This document shows positions 46,635 through 55,593 of a stretch of DNA of 64,000 nt, piece after piece. Every line of letters starts with the position of its first letter. Within the stretch, counting starts at the first letter, position 1. The notes beneath the pieces are model-generated. The model made no database searches, had not been told where the DNA came from, and saw only the letters and a list, made by a program, of their open reading frames with translations. This DNA is from Hymenobacter sp. DG25A (GTDB taxonomy: Bacteria > Bacteroidota > Bacteroidia > Cytophagales > Hymenobacteraceae): assembly GCF_001280305.1 (NCBI RefSeq), contig NZ_CP012623.1, positions 2,418,001 to 2,482,000 of the forward strand, in the 5' to 3' direction. Position numbers and translations under genes: made by a program.

Positions 46635-47552
46635 ATGAACTCTCTCCTACTCCGTCGTTGTGGGCTGCCTGCCCTGGGTCTGCTCCTGGCTGTTGCCTCC
46701 TGTACTGCTCCACGCTCTGTTATCCACTCGGGCAAGGTTACGCCCCGGGGACAGTTCAAAGTAGGGGGCGATGTTATTTTTAACGTAGGCACCAAAACCC
46801 TGAGTGAGTTGGGCAATGCGGTGAAGGACGAAGCCGCCGCCGCCGCCAATAAAGACACCGTTAACTACAATAAGCGGATAGAGCGGGTGCAAACGGCCGC
46901 TTTGGCCTACGTGCTGGACCCCATTCAGCCAAACTCTGACCTGTACCTGCGCTACGGCCTGGTGGACCGCGTGGATGTAGGCTATAAATATGCTTTCGGC
47001 ACGCACGTGTTCGATGCCATGTATCAGTTCCTGGGGCCTACGGGCACTCCGGAAAGTCCCGGGGGGGCCGCCGGGGCCACCTACGGCAGCATTGGCCTGC
47101 AGTACGCCACGCAACGGGCTAAACTGCCCAATGTGCCTTTTTTGGATGACGTTACCTCGTTTCTGAATTTCCGGGCTACCCGCCACGACCTGATGATTCC
47201 GCTGGTTTTCAGCCGCTCCCTGGGGCCGGAAGAGGAAATTGGCGCCCTGTCTTATGGCGTGGTTTATAACCACACTTTCCTGCGCTATGGTTTTGAGCCG
47301 GAGAAGCTATATCTGCCGGGCAGCAGCAACCGTATTCCCGGCCTGGTGCAGCGCAACAACTTTGCCTCTTTCGGCATGTTCGTCAACGGCAAATTTGGCT
47401 TCCGTTATGCCTACGTCCTGCCAGCGCTAGCCGTTTTCTATCAGAATTACGGCACCTATGAGCTCCTGAACGGTGCGTCTACCAAGATGAAAGGCATGAC
47501 GTTTATTCCTTCCCTGGGGCTGCAGTTCCGGGTTCCGACGGGGCGGCGCTAA
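46635..47552 (+). CDS. Probable outer-membrane-associated lipoprotein, unknown family
   Basis: I do not recognise the family. The 305-residue protein has a signal peptide and a probable lipobox (LLLAVASC). Residues 30-80 include an Ala-rich helix (KDEAAAAANKDTVNYN). From about 95 on, alternating strand patterns such as NSDLYLRYGLVDRVDVGYKY and SIGLQYATQR suggest a small beta-barrel that closes with IPSLGLQFRVPTGRR. It is divergent from the HEAT/cyclophilin gene (109 bp apart) and ends 11 bp before the converging DUF4136 gene. The plus-strand sequence TACCTTCG, 15 bases before the ATG, is a near -7 element. Confidence 0.65.
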   Translation: MNSLLLRRCGLPALGLLLAVASCTAPRSVIHSGKVTPRGQFKVGGDVIFNVGTKTLSELGNAVKDEAAAAANKDTVNYNKRIERVQTAALAYVLDPIQPNSDLYLRYGLVDRVDVGYKYAFGTHVFDAMYQFLGPTGTPESPGGAAGATYGSIGLQYATQRAKLPNVPFLDDVTSFLNFRATRHDLMIPLVFSRSLGPEEEIGALSYGVVYNHTFLRYGFEPEKLYLPGSSNRIPGLVQRNNFASFGMFVNGKFGFRYAYVLPALAVFYQNYGTYELLNGASTKMKGMTFIPSLGLQFRVPTGRR

Positions 47553-47563
47553 AGCCGATGGGT

Positions 47564-48148
47564 TTACTTCTCGTGGTTGATATAGCCTTTGGTAAAGACC
47601 CGGTATTCATCAAAAATGGAGCGCACGGAGCGGCGCAACACGGTTACTCCCTGTGTGCCGGCCGGCACCGTTACGCCGCTGGCATAGCCATTCCAGATGG
47701 CCCGGTTGGTGCGGTTATCTATCAGAGTAATGAGTAGGGTGCCTTCCCGCAGCATCAAACGCAGGGGCTGGTAGGCCTCCCGCTGGCTGAAGGGCGTATT
47801 TTCTGTCTCAACTTGCCCCCATGATATCCAGGAAGTAAGGGTTGGCTGGGCAAAGCCGCGAAACCGCAAATCCCCCTCATATACATTGAAGTTCACCAGT
47901 AAATCGGGGCGGCGTTCTGCCTGCTGGTAGCCCTGCTGACGCAGGCGGGTACGGATGGCATCGCGCAGAATTTGCCCTAGTTTGCTGGTGTCGGCGGCTA
48001 GCCCGTCGCCTGAAACGAAGGAGAAGGTGCGATAGTGGCGAAAGTCGGCCTTGTAACTATAATCTGATTCAATCTGGGCTTCATAGGCGGTGAAGCAGCC
48101 CGTGAGGGAAAGCCCCAGGGCAACCAGTAGCGTGGCTGATGGTTTCAT
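47564..48148 (-). CDS. DUF4136-family lipoprotein
   Basis: The 194-residue protein has a clear lipobox (SLTGC near residue 18). The rest fits the DUF4136 pattern: SDYSYKADFRHYRTFSFVSG near residue 30, QILRDAIRTRLRQQGYQQAE, RPDLLVNFNVYEGD and, near the C-terminus, LLITLIDNRTNRAIWNGYAS. DUF4136 proteins are envelope lipoproteins of unknown function found in Bacteroidota and Proteobacteria. It is on its own transcript, converging with the lipoprotein gene ending at 47552. Confidence 0.85.
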   Translation of the reverse strand: MKPSATLLVALGLSLTGCFTAYEAQIESDYSYKADFRHYRTFSFVSGDGLAADTSKLGQILRDAIRTRLRQQGYQQAERRPDLLVNFNVYEGDLRFRGFAQPTLTSWISWGQVETENTPFSQREAYQPLRLMLREGTLLITLIDNRTNRAIWNGYASGVTVPAGTQGVTVLRRSVRSIFDEYRVFTKGYINHEK

Positions 48149-48269
48149 AGGCTTATCGTAAAATATGTTCTATTAAGATACAGATCTTACCGCAGCTTAG
48201 CTACTGATAATTAGAGCACAAACTACTCTCCTCCCGAAATGTTTTGGCCTTGCTGCCCGGCTATTTTTA

Positions 48270-50147
48270 CTACCGGTAACCGGCGGCCTGCAGCTGAAAC
48301 AGCTCGGCGTAGCGCCCACCTTTTGCCAGCAGCTCCGCATGTGAGCCGATTTCCACAAACTGCCCGTTCTCAATGACCAGAATACGGTTGGCCATGCGTA
48401 CGGTGCTGAAGCGGTGACTGATGAGGATGGCGGTTTTGCCTTTGGTCAGGTCGGCGAAGCGCTGGAATACCTCGTGCTCGGCGCGGGCATCCAGGGCAGC
48501 AGTGGGCTCGTCCAGAATCAGCAGCTGCGCATCGCGCATGTAGGCGCGGCCCAGCGCTATTTTCTGCCACTCGCCCCCGCTTAGGTCTACCCCTTTGGAA
48601 AAGCGGCGGCCTATTATTTGGTTGTAGCCCTCGGGCAACTTGCGCACCACGGAATCGGCGAGGCTTTGGGCGGCGGCCTGCTCAATGCGGGGCTGGTTGT
48701 CTTTTTCGTCGATGCGGCCCACGGCCAGGTTCTGGCCCGCGGATAGCTGGAACCGGACAAAATCCTGGAAGATGACGCCAATTTCCTGGCGCAGCTCGGC
48801 GGGGTCGTACTCGCGCAGGTCGTAGCCATCCAGCAGAATGCGGCCTTCGGTGGGGTCGTAGAGGCGGGCGAGCAACTTTACCAGCGTGGTTTTGCCGGCA
48901 CCATTCTCCCCCACCAGCGCCAGCTTTTCGCCGGCCTGCAGCGTGAAGTTAAGGTGGCGCAGGGCCCAGCCGGCGGCGTTGCGGTACTTGAACCCCACAT
49001 TCTCAAATGTGAAGCCCTGCTGAATTGGCTGCGGGAAGGGCCGTACGGGCCGGGCTTCGTCGCGCACAATGCGGGGCTGAAGATGAAAGAAGTCGAAAAA
49101 GTCCTGCAGGTATAAGGCACCTTCAGCTACCGAGCTGAAGCGACTGAGAATTCCTTCCAGCAAGCCCCGCATGCGGGCAAACGAGCCGGCCAGAAAGGTA
49201 AGCTGACCTATGCTGATGGCGCCCTTTACTGCTTGGCTGATGATGAAAACATAAGCTGCGTAGTAGCCTGCCGCCCCTACGGCCGCAAAAAAAGCGCCCC
49301 ACCCCGCCCGGCGCAGGGCCAGTACTTTGTTCTTCTGGTAAAACTCATCGGAAAGCAGCCGAAACCGCTCAATGAGAAAGCCCGACAGCCCGAAGATCTT
49401 GACTTCCTTGGCCGTTTCATCGGAAGCCCCGGTCTGGCGCAGGTAGTCCAACTCCCGCCGCTCGGGCGTCCAGGAATGCACCAGCGAGTAGCTGCGCTCG
49501 TTAAAGTGCGACTCGCCAAGAAAAGCGGGAATTACGGCTATCAGCAAAAGCAGCAGCAGCCAGGGGTTGAAGGCGGCCAGGCCCACGGCCAGAAACAGCA
49601 TGGTAATGGTATCCTGAGCCTGGGCCAGCACCTGCGACATCAGCACGGTGCGGGACAAGGTTTGGCGGCGGGCGCGCTCCAGCTTATCGTAGAAGGTGCT
49701 GTCTTCAAACTGGTCCAGGTCCAGCTCGGCGGCATGCTCCATCAGCCGCACCGAGGAGCGGTTGGCAAACAGGTCGCCCAGCAGCGAATCCAGCAGCGCC
49801 ACGGCGCGGCCAAGGGCATCAGAAAGCACCGCCAGCCCAAACTCCAGCGCCAGCAGGCTTATAACGGGCATGAGCATACGCTCGGCGGCGGGCAGGCGGT
49901 TGAGGCTGATTACCGCATCCAGAATCAGCTGACCCACATAGAGCATGGCCAGCGGCAGGGCCGCGCGCATCAGGCGCAGGACCATATTACCGAGCGTGAG
50001 CGAAGGGCTGGTTTCCCAGATGAGGCGCAGAAAAGCTGGCAGGTGCCGGAGCGCCGATACCCGCTCTCGCACGGTGAGCGTGGGCTTGCCATCCGGCCGG
50101 GGGCGTTGGGCCGATATAGACTTAAGAAAGGAGGAATACCAGGACAT
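48270..50147 (-). CDS. ABC transporter, fused permease-ATPase
   Basis: The 625-residue exporter has a six-helix membrane domain (about 60-350) and an ATPase domain (about 380-625). The ATPase has Walker A LVGENGAGKTTLVKLL, the signature LSGGEWQKIALGRAY, Walker B LLILDEPTAALDARAEHE and the switch His in ISHRFSTV. It resembles lipid/multidrug exporters. No partner gene is adjacent, so it probably homodimerises. Substrate unknown. It stands alone between the DUF4136 gene and katA. Confidence 0.88.
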   Translation of the reverse strand: MSWYSSFLKSISAQRPRPDGKPTLTVRERVSALRHLPAFLRLIWETSPSLTLGNMVLRLMRAALPLAMLYVGQLILDAVISLNRLPAAERMLMPVISLLALEFGLAVLSDALGRAVALLDSLLGDLFANRSSVRLMEHAAELDLDQFEDSTFYDKLERARRQTLSRTVLMSQVLAQAQDTITMLFLAVGLAAFNPWLLLLLLIAVIPAFLGESHFNERSYSLVHSWTPERRELDYLRQTGASDETAKEVKIFGLSGFLIERFRLLSDEFYQKNKVLALRRAGWGAFFAAVGAAGYYAAYVFIISQAVKGAISIGQLTFLAGSFARMRGLLEGILSRFSSVAEGALYLQDFFDFFHLQPRIVRDEARPVRPFPQPIQQGFTFENVGFKYRNAAGWALRHLNFTLQAGEKLALVGENGAGKTTLVKLLARLYDPTEGRILLDGYDLREYDPAELRQEIGVIFQDFVRFQLSAGQNLAVGRIDEKDNQPRIEQAAAQSLADSVVRKLPEGYNQIIGRRFSKGVDLSGGEWQKIALGRAYMRDAQLLILDEPTAALDARAEHEVFQRFADLTKGKTAILISHRFSTVRMANRILVIENGQFVEIGSHAELLAKGGRYAELFQLQAAGYR

Positions 50148-50211
50148 AAGCTGCGGCTATGGCACACTTCGCGCCGAAGTAGCCCGCCGGCCTTTTTGGC
50201 AGAACGTACTA

Positions 50212-50282
50212 CCGCCCGGCAGGTGCTACAACCACCAGAACACCGGATGGTTCCTGCTGATTTCGTAACCCCTGCCGGGCGG
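50212..50282. repeat. Inverted repeat between katA and the ABC exporter gene
   Basis: CCGCCCGGCAGG (50212-50223) and CCTGCCGGGCGG (50271-50282) form a perfect 12-bp stem around a 47-nt loop that itself holds AACCA...TGGTT. It lies just past the catalase stop and could act as its terminator although no U-run follows. The 12-mer GCCCGGCAGGTG at 50214 also occurs before grpE at 8672. Confidence 0.55.
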
Positions 50283-50303
50283 CATACCCTATCGAAGCGT
50301 GAG

Positions 50304-51983
50304 TTAGTACGGTTTGGCTTCGTGGGCGGTAGCTTCGGCCTGCTCTACAGCCTGAGCGCTTTTGCTTTCATTAGCCTGTGTGGCGCCGGCCTGGTGCTGC
50401 CGGGCAGTGCGGATGCCTTCGGCCACGCGCCGGCCCCAGTCCGGGTCGCAGTTGGTGCAGAGCTCAATCATCTTGTCCTGCACTTTCTGATTGGCATCGG
50501 CTAGGGCGCCCACCATGTTATTGATGAGGTCGTCCCGCTCCCAGTCTTCGTGCAGACGGTACCGCTCGCCGGCCTGCTTGAAGTTATTCTGCCGGTCGAT
50601 GGTTTCCCGAATCAGGCGGCCTTTGTACTCGGGCATGTGGTCAGGGGCGGTGCGAGGCGCTTCCTTGAGACCGTTCAAGCTGCTGGGCTCGTAGTTGATG
50701 TGCAGGTTCTGGCCGGGCGCGGAGTCCACGTGGTAGGCCATCTGGCCGTCGCGCTGGTTGGTGGCCACGTGCTTTTTGGGCGCGTTGATGGGCAGCTGCA
50801 GATAGTTGGTGCCCACGCGGTAGCGCTGCGTGTCGGAGTAGGAGAACGTGCGGCCCTGCAGCATCTTGTCGTCGGAGAAGTCGAGGCCATCCACCAGAAC
50901 CCCGGTCCCGAACGCGGCCTGCTCTACCTCGGCAAAGTAGTTTTCGGGGTTGCGGTTCAGCGTCATCTTGCCCACGGGCAGGAAAGGAAACTGCTCCTGG
51001 GGCCAGATTTTGGTATCATCCAGCGGGTCGAAGTCCAGCTCCGGGTGCTCATCATCACTCATAATCTGCACACACAGCTCCCACTCCGGGAATTTTCCGG
51101 CTTTGATGTGGTCGAATAGGTCCTGGGTGGCGTGGTTGAAGTTCTTGGCCTGAATGGCTTCGGCCTCGGCCTGGGTCAGGTTTTTGATGCCCTGCAGCGG
51201 CTCCCAGTGGTATTTCACCAGCACTGCCTCGCCCTGGGCATTCACCCATTTATAAGTGTTTACGCCGGAGCCCTGCATTTGCCGGTAGTTGGCCGGAATG
51301 CCCCAGGGCGAGAACAGGAACGACACCATGTGCATGGCCTCCGGCGTGTTGCAGATGAAGTCGAAAATCCGTTCCCCGCTCTGGCGGTTGGTCACCGGGT
51401 CGGGCTTCTGGGAGTGAATCAGGTCCGGGAACTTCATGGCGTCGCGGATGAAGAACACCTTCAGGTTGTTGCCTACCAGGTCCCAGTTGCCATCTTCGGT
51501 GTAAAACTTCACGGCAAAGCCGCGGGGGTCGCGCAGGGTTTCCGGGGAGTGGCCACCGTGGCCCACGGTGCTGAATCGCACGAAAACAGGCGTCTGCTTG
51601 CCTTTAGTGTTGAACAGCTTGGCGCGGGTGTATTTCGCAATGGGCTCGTTGCCTACTTTGCCATAAGCTTCGAACACGCCGTGGGCCCCGGCGCCACGGG
51701 CGTGCACCACGCGCTCCGGCACCCGCTCCCGGTCGAAGTGGCTGATTTTTTCCAGGAACTGATAGTTTTCCAGCGTGGCCGGGCCGCGGTTGCCTACGGT
51801 ACGCAGGTTTTGGTTATTGGTGAGGGGGTGGCCCTGGCGGGTGGTCAGCGTCTGGCCGGTTTCGCCCGGGGCCGTGCGCCGGTCCTGCGAGGAACCCGCA
51901 CCCGTTACGCCCGTTCCGGTACCATCGGCGGGCGTGTGGCCGTTGCCGTTGCCGCCAGCGGTATTTTTTGGCTTTTTATCCAT
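50304..51983 (-). CDS. Monofunctional haem catalase
   Basis: The 559-residue enzyme destroys hydrogen peroxide. The distal histidine is in [13 protein letters not shown] near residue 100. [18 protein letters not shown] covers the substrate channel, and the proximal haem ligand tyrosine is in [14 protein letters not shown] near 380. The core (about 60-530) is of the small-subunit clade. The N-terminal 55 residues ([20 protein letters not shown]) and the Ala/Gln-rich C-terminal tail are low-complexity extensions, unlike the 480-residue standard form. It is a single-gene unit; the intergenic region upstream is A+T-rich. Confidence 0.95.
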   Translation of the reverse strand: MDKKPKNTAGGNGNGHTPADGTGTGVTGAGSSQDRRTAPGETGQTLTTRQGHPLTNNQNLRTVGNRGPATLENYQFLEKISHFDRERVPERVVHARGAGAHGVFEAYGKVGNEPIAKYTRAKLFNTKGKQTPVFVRFSTVGHGGHSPETLRDPRGFAVKFYTEDGNWDLVGNNLKVFFIRDAMKFPDLIHSQKPDPVTNRQSGERIFDFICNTPEAMHMVSFLFSPWGIPANYRQMQGSGVNTYKWVNAQGEAVLVKYHWEPLQGIKNLTQAEAEAIQAKNFNHATQDLFDHIKAGKFPEWELCVQIMSDDEHPELDFDPLDDTKIWPQEQFPFLPVGKMTLNRNPENYFAEVEQAAFGTGVLVDGLDFSDDKMLQGRTFSYSDTQRYRVGTNYLQLPINAPKKHVATNQRDGQMAYHVDSAPGQNLHINYEPSSLNGLKEAPRTAPDHMPEYKGRLIRETIDRQNNFKQAGERYRLHEDWERDDLINNMVGALADANQKVQDKMIELCTNCDPDWGRRVAEGIRTARQHQAGATQANESKSAQAVEQAEATAHEAKPY

Positions 51984-52144
51984 AACTCGTATCGTAAAAT
52001 GATGATTGCTAATCTAAAATACCATTCCTAAAGGCAGCCTGTTTATAATACCGCCTATAAAATTTTGATCTTTATTAAGGCAGCCGGATATAGTGCGCTT
52101 TTGGTACTGCCGGGGTACTAGCTGTGGTGCCTACCTTTACGGCA

Positions 52145-53329
52145 ATGCCGCTTCCTGTTAGCTCCTCCCGCGTCTATACCATCGGCTTCTGGCTGATGGC
52201 TCTATCGTCGTTTCTGTTTTTCCTGAGCTTTAACATGCTCGTGCCCGAGCTGCCCGACCACCTTACCCGGATGGGCGGCGCTGACTACAAGGGCTTTATT
52301 ATTGCGCTGTTCACCCTCACGGCGGGGCTTTCCAGACCCTTTAGCGGTAAGCTGGCTGATACAGTGGGCCGCATTCCGGTGATGGTGTTCGGCTCACTGG
52401 TTTGCTTTGTCTGCGGCTTCTTTTACCCCTGGGCCACTACGGTGGCAGGCTTCCTGTTTCTACGGCTGATCCATGGCTTCAGTACCGGCTTCAAGCCTAC
52501 CGGCACGGCCGCCTTCATAGCGGATATTGTCCCGCTCAACCGGCGCGGCGAAGCGATGGGCCTGCTGGGCGTGGCCGGCTCCCTGGGCATGGCGGCCGGG
52601 CCGGCGCTGGGCAGTCTGCTCACACAATGGTTTTCGCTGAACACCATGTTCTACTGTTCCTCCGGGGCGGCGCTGCTATCCTTGCTGGTACAGGGCACCC
52701 TAACGGAAACTTTGCCCCAGGATCAGCGGGAGCGGTTTAGCTGGGGCCTGCTCCGGTTAAACTGGCGGGAGATACTAGAGCCCCGCGTGCTGGCCCCTTC
52801 CCTGGTTACGCTGCTGTGCCTGTTCCCCTACGGCGTCATTCTCACAGTAGTGCCCGACCAGAGTCAGCTCATGGGCACCAGCAACAAAGGCTTGTTTTTC
52901 ACCTGCTACACGCTGGCCTCGCTGGTGGTGCGGCTGGTGGCCGGCCGCGCTTCCGACCGCTACGGGCGGGTGCCGGTGCTGCGTGCTTCCACGGCCCTCA
53001 TGTTGGTGGCGCTGCTGGTGCTGGCCGGGGCCCATTCCCTGGTTACCTTTCTGCTAGCCGCGGTGCTCTTTGGGTTGGCCGCCGGCGTAAACTCCCCTAC
53101 CCTGTACGCCTGGACTATAGATCTGAGCCACCCCGAGCGGCGCGGCCGGGCCGTAGCCACCATGTACATTGCGCTGGAAGCCGGCATTGGCATGGGCGCT
53201 CTGCTGGCCGGCTGGCTTTATGGCAACGTAGCCGCCCATCTACCCTACGTGCACGGGGTAAGTGCCGGGCTCACGCTGGTGGCCCTGATTTACCTGTTTG
53301 TTGGAGTGAGGGCGCGCCCTACGGTATAA
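52145..53329 (+). CDS. MFS transporter
   Basis: The 394-residue membrane protein has twelve predicted helices in two six-helix halves. Signature loops are SRPFSGKLADTVGRIPVMVF (motif A after helix 2), RLIHGFSTGFKPTGTAAFIA near residue 110 and the second-half repeat RLVAGRASDRYGRVPVLRAS. It resembles drug- or sugar-efflux MFS carriers. The ATG at 52145 is chosen over one at 52124 because the first helix follows directly. It is not in an operon. Substrate unknown. Confidence 0.88.
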   Translation: MPLPVSSSRVYTIGFWLMALSSFLFFLSFNMLVPELPDHLTRMGGADYKGFIIALFTLTAGLSRPFSGKLADTVGRIPVMVFGSLVCFVCGFFYPWATTVAGFLFLRLIHGFSTGFKPTGTAAFIADIVPLNRRGEAMGLLGVAGSLGMAAGPALGSLLTQWFSLNTMFYCSSGAALLSLLVQGTLTETLPQDQRERFSWGLLRLNWREILEPRVLAPSLVTLLCLFPYGVILTVVPDQSQLMGTSNKGLFFTCYTLASLVVRLVAGRASDRYGRVPVLRASTALMLVALLVLAGAHSLVTFLLAAVLFGLAAGVNSPTLYAWTIDLSHPERRGRAVATMYIALEAGIGMGALLAGWLYGNVAAHLPYVHGVSAGLTLVALIYLFVGVRARPTV

Positions 53330-53408
53330 ATACGTTTTTGTTTAGGTTTCAAGAAATTATTTTTAACACCTGGCACCTCAGGGTATAATACAACTACCTG
53401 AATTCTGT

Positions 53409-53416
53409 ACATTTGA
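53409..53416 (+). promoter_or_regulatory. -7 promoter element for the DUF3857 operon
   Basis: TACATTTG, an exact TAnnTTTG, lies about 95-125 bases before the possible starts of the first DUF3857 gene. No clear -33 TTG is seen. Confidence 0.4.
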
Positions 53417-53509
53417 TTAAGCATATCCCATATGCACCGGCAAATTGGTTAGCCGGAATAATATGTGCCCTAGAAGGCTGCTATATCACTCTCTTAATCT
53501 CTATTACTT

Positions 53510-55543
53510 GTGTTGAATACTTTACGAATCAGGCAGCGCATGCTGTTGCTGGCCGTAGTTTGTTGCGGCTTTGCGAGCCAGGCACTAGCCCAGGCAGATC
53601 CTATTAAGTTTGGCAAAGTCAGCGTAGCTGATTTCACGCCGCTAGCGGCCGATTCTGCCGCCCCGGCAGTGGTGCTTTGTGATTTTGGCGTGTCAAAAGT
53701 AGTTGGGGGCGACGATGGTTTTCGCCTAAACTTTGAACGCACTACCCGCATCCTGATTCGTCGCAAAGCCGGGTATGACTGGGCTACCGTGGAGGTGCCC
53801 CTGTATCATCATGATGAGCGCACGGAACGCATTAAAACGTTGAAAGGCACCACCTATAATCTGGAAGGCGGTAAACTCATTGCCACCAAAATGGGCTCAG
53901 AGAGCATCTTCCAGGACAAGGTAGATAAGGAGCATAACAGCTGTCGGTTCACGCTGCCGAATGTGAAGGAAGGCTCCATAATTGAGTTTACCTACACGGT
54001 AAGTTCGGACTTTCTCTTCAATCTACAGGACTGGCAGTTTCAGCATACCATACCCGTGCGCTGGAGTGAATACCGCACCTTAATTCCGGCTTACTTCCGC
54101 TATAAGCAGATAACTCGTGGCTACCTGCCCTTCGCAGTTCAAGAGGAGAAAGTAGTACCCTATAGCACGCAAATCTCTTATAGTGTGAATTCAGTGGCTC
54201 CAAAGCAGGAAACCACTATTTCCAACAATGCGCTAAGCAGCCGGTGGGTTATGCAAAATGTTCCTGCTTTGAACGAGGAGCCTTTCATCACCACGACCCG
54301 GGATTATTTTTCTTCTATTGAGTTTGAGCTGGCCGTAATTCAGTATTACAATCAACCCCCGCAGGACGTAGCAAATACCTGGGAAAAGATTACTGAGGAT
54401 TTATTGAAGCAGGAGCATTTTGGCCAGGACCTGCATCGTGCTACCCCTTTGGCACCCGCTATGGCCGAGTTGCCGGCCCGCTACCCTGAGGCATTGGCCC
54501 GCGCTGCTGCCGTGCTAGCCCAAGTGCAGCAGGCAGTAAAGTACAATGGTCAGGAGCGGATATATACCGAAGGCACTCTGAAACAGGCAGTACAAAAGGG
54601 TCAGGGCAATTCGGCGGCTGTAAACCTGCTATTGGTACAGGCACTGCGTGAGGCGGGTCTTAATGCTACTCCCCTGATTCTCAGTACCCGCTCGCATGGG
54701 CAGGTACTGCTGGATATGCCGGTTCTCAATCACTTCAACTACGTGGTAGCGCACATGCGCCTGTCCGATGGGAAAGAGTACCTGCTAGATGCCACCGATC
54801 CGCTGTTGCCGGTTGGCATGCTCCCGGTGCGGTGTCTGAACGGACAAGGCCGCCTGATTACGGATATACCGGCCCAAAGCCGCTGGGTTTCTTTATCGCC
54901 TGTTCAACGGCACTCCACCTACAGCAATGCCAGCATTACCCTGGCCCCCGATGGCGCCCTGCATGGCAAGGGCCACTGGGAGTGGAGCGGCTATGCGGGT
55001 TTGGAAGCCCGTACCGCCGGCACTGCCGACCTGGTCCGCACTGTCCGCCAGCAGCTTGGCGAGGAAACCTCAGGCCCCGCTCCGGTGCTGCCAGCCGTCG
55101 CCGATGTCAGCAAGCCCCTGGCGCTGGACATGGCCATTCAGATTCCCAGAGGCGAAGGCGGGGCAGCAGGCACAATCTACCTTACTCCGATGAAACATTT
55201 CGGCCTGACGAGCAACCCGCTCCGGGCTGATAGCCGCTATTTCCCGGTGGATTTCGGCATGGGCCACGACGGGGTACACCTCATCACTATGACTCTGCCT
55301 AAGGGCTACACCGTGGTGGAGCTACCTAAATCCCAGGCGCTTACCCTACCCAATGGGGGCGGCCAGTTTCACTATTCCTGCCAGCAACAGGGCAATACCA
55401 TTACCATAGCCAGCCGGCTAAGCCTGCTCAAAACCCAGTACCCAGCCGCTGAATACAGTGCATTGCGGGAGCTGTACGACCGGGTAGCGGCCAAGCACGC
55501 CGAGCCCCTGGTACTCAGCAAAGCGCCCGGCACGCAGCCATAG
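53510..55543 (+). CDS. DUF3857 protein with degenerate transglutaminase-like domain (1)
   Basis: A signal peptide (LLLAVVCCGFASQALA) is followed by the DUF3857 domain (about 45-245), with RILIRRKAGYDWATVEVPLY and a transglutaminase-like core (about 290-440). The usual catalytic cysteine of the GDCKD-type motif is replaced: the segment reads GQGNSAAVNLLL (Ser near 367). The His (LNHFNYV, residue 408) and Asp (LLDATDP, 427) are kept. It is therefore probably not a cysteine enzyme. The possible starts are GTG 53510, TTG 53513 and ATG 53540; the upstream ones give a basic n-region. The next two genes are paralogues in the same direction. Confidence 0.85.
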   Translation: MLNTLRIRQRMLLLAVVCCGFASQALAQADPIKFGKVSVADFTPLAADSAAPAVVLCDFGVSKVVGGDDGFRLNFERTTRILIRRKAGYDWATVEVPLYHHDERTERIKTLKGTTYNLEGGKLIATKMGSESIFQDKVDKEHNSCRFTLPNVKEGSIIEFTYTVSSDFLFNLQDWQFQHTIPVRWSEYRTLIPAYFRYKQITRGYLPFAVQEEKVVPYSTQISYSVNSVAPKQETTISNNALSSRWVMQNVPALNEEPFITTTRDYFSSIEFELAVIQYYNQPPQDVANTWEKITEDLLKQEHFGQDLHRATPLAPAMAELPARYPEALARAAAVLAQVQQAVKYNGQERIYTEGTLKQAVQKGQGNSAAVNLLLVQALREAGLNATPLILSTRSHGQVLLDMPVLNHFNYVVAHMRLSDGKEYLLDATDPLLPVGMLPVRCLNGQGRLITDIPAQSRWVSLSPVQRHSTYSNASITLAPDGALHGKGHWEWSGYAGLEARTAGTADLVRTVRQQLGEETSGPAPVLPAVADVSKPLALDMAIQIPRGEGGAAGTIYLTPMKHFGLTSNPLRADSRYFPVDFGMGHDGVHLITMTLPKGYTVVELPKSQALTLPNGGGQFHYSCQQQGNTITIASRLSLLKTQYPAAEYSALRELYDRVAAKHAEPLVLSKAPGTQP

Positions 55544-55593
55544 CCACTTTTTTAACTGCCTTTTCCGGATAATCTTCTCCTTATTCTCTCCCT

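Noticed and set aside
46525..46858. N-terminal extension of the HEAT/cyclophilin protein
   Set aside because: The 111 extra residues would precede the lipobox signal peptide and overlap the start of the divergent gene.
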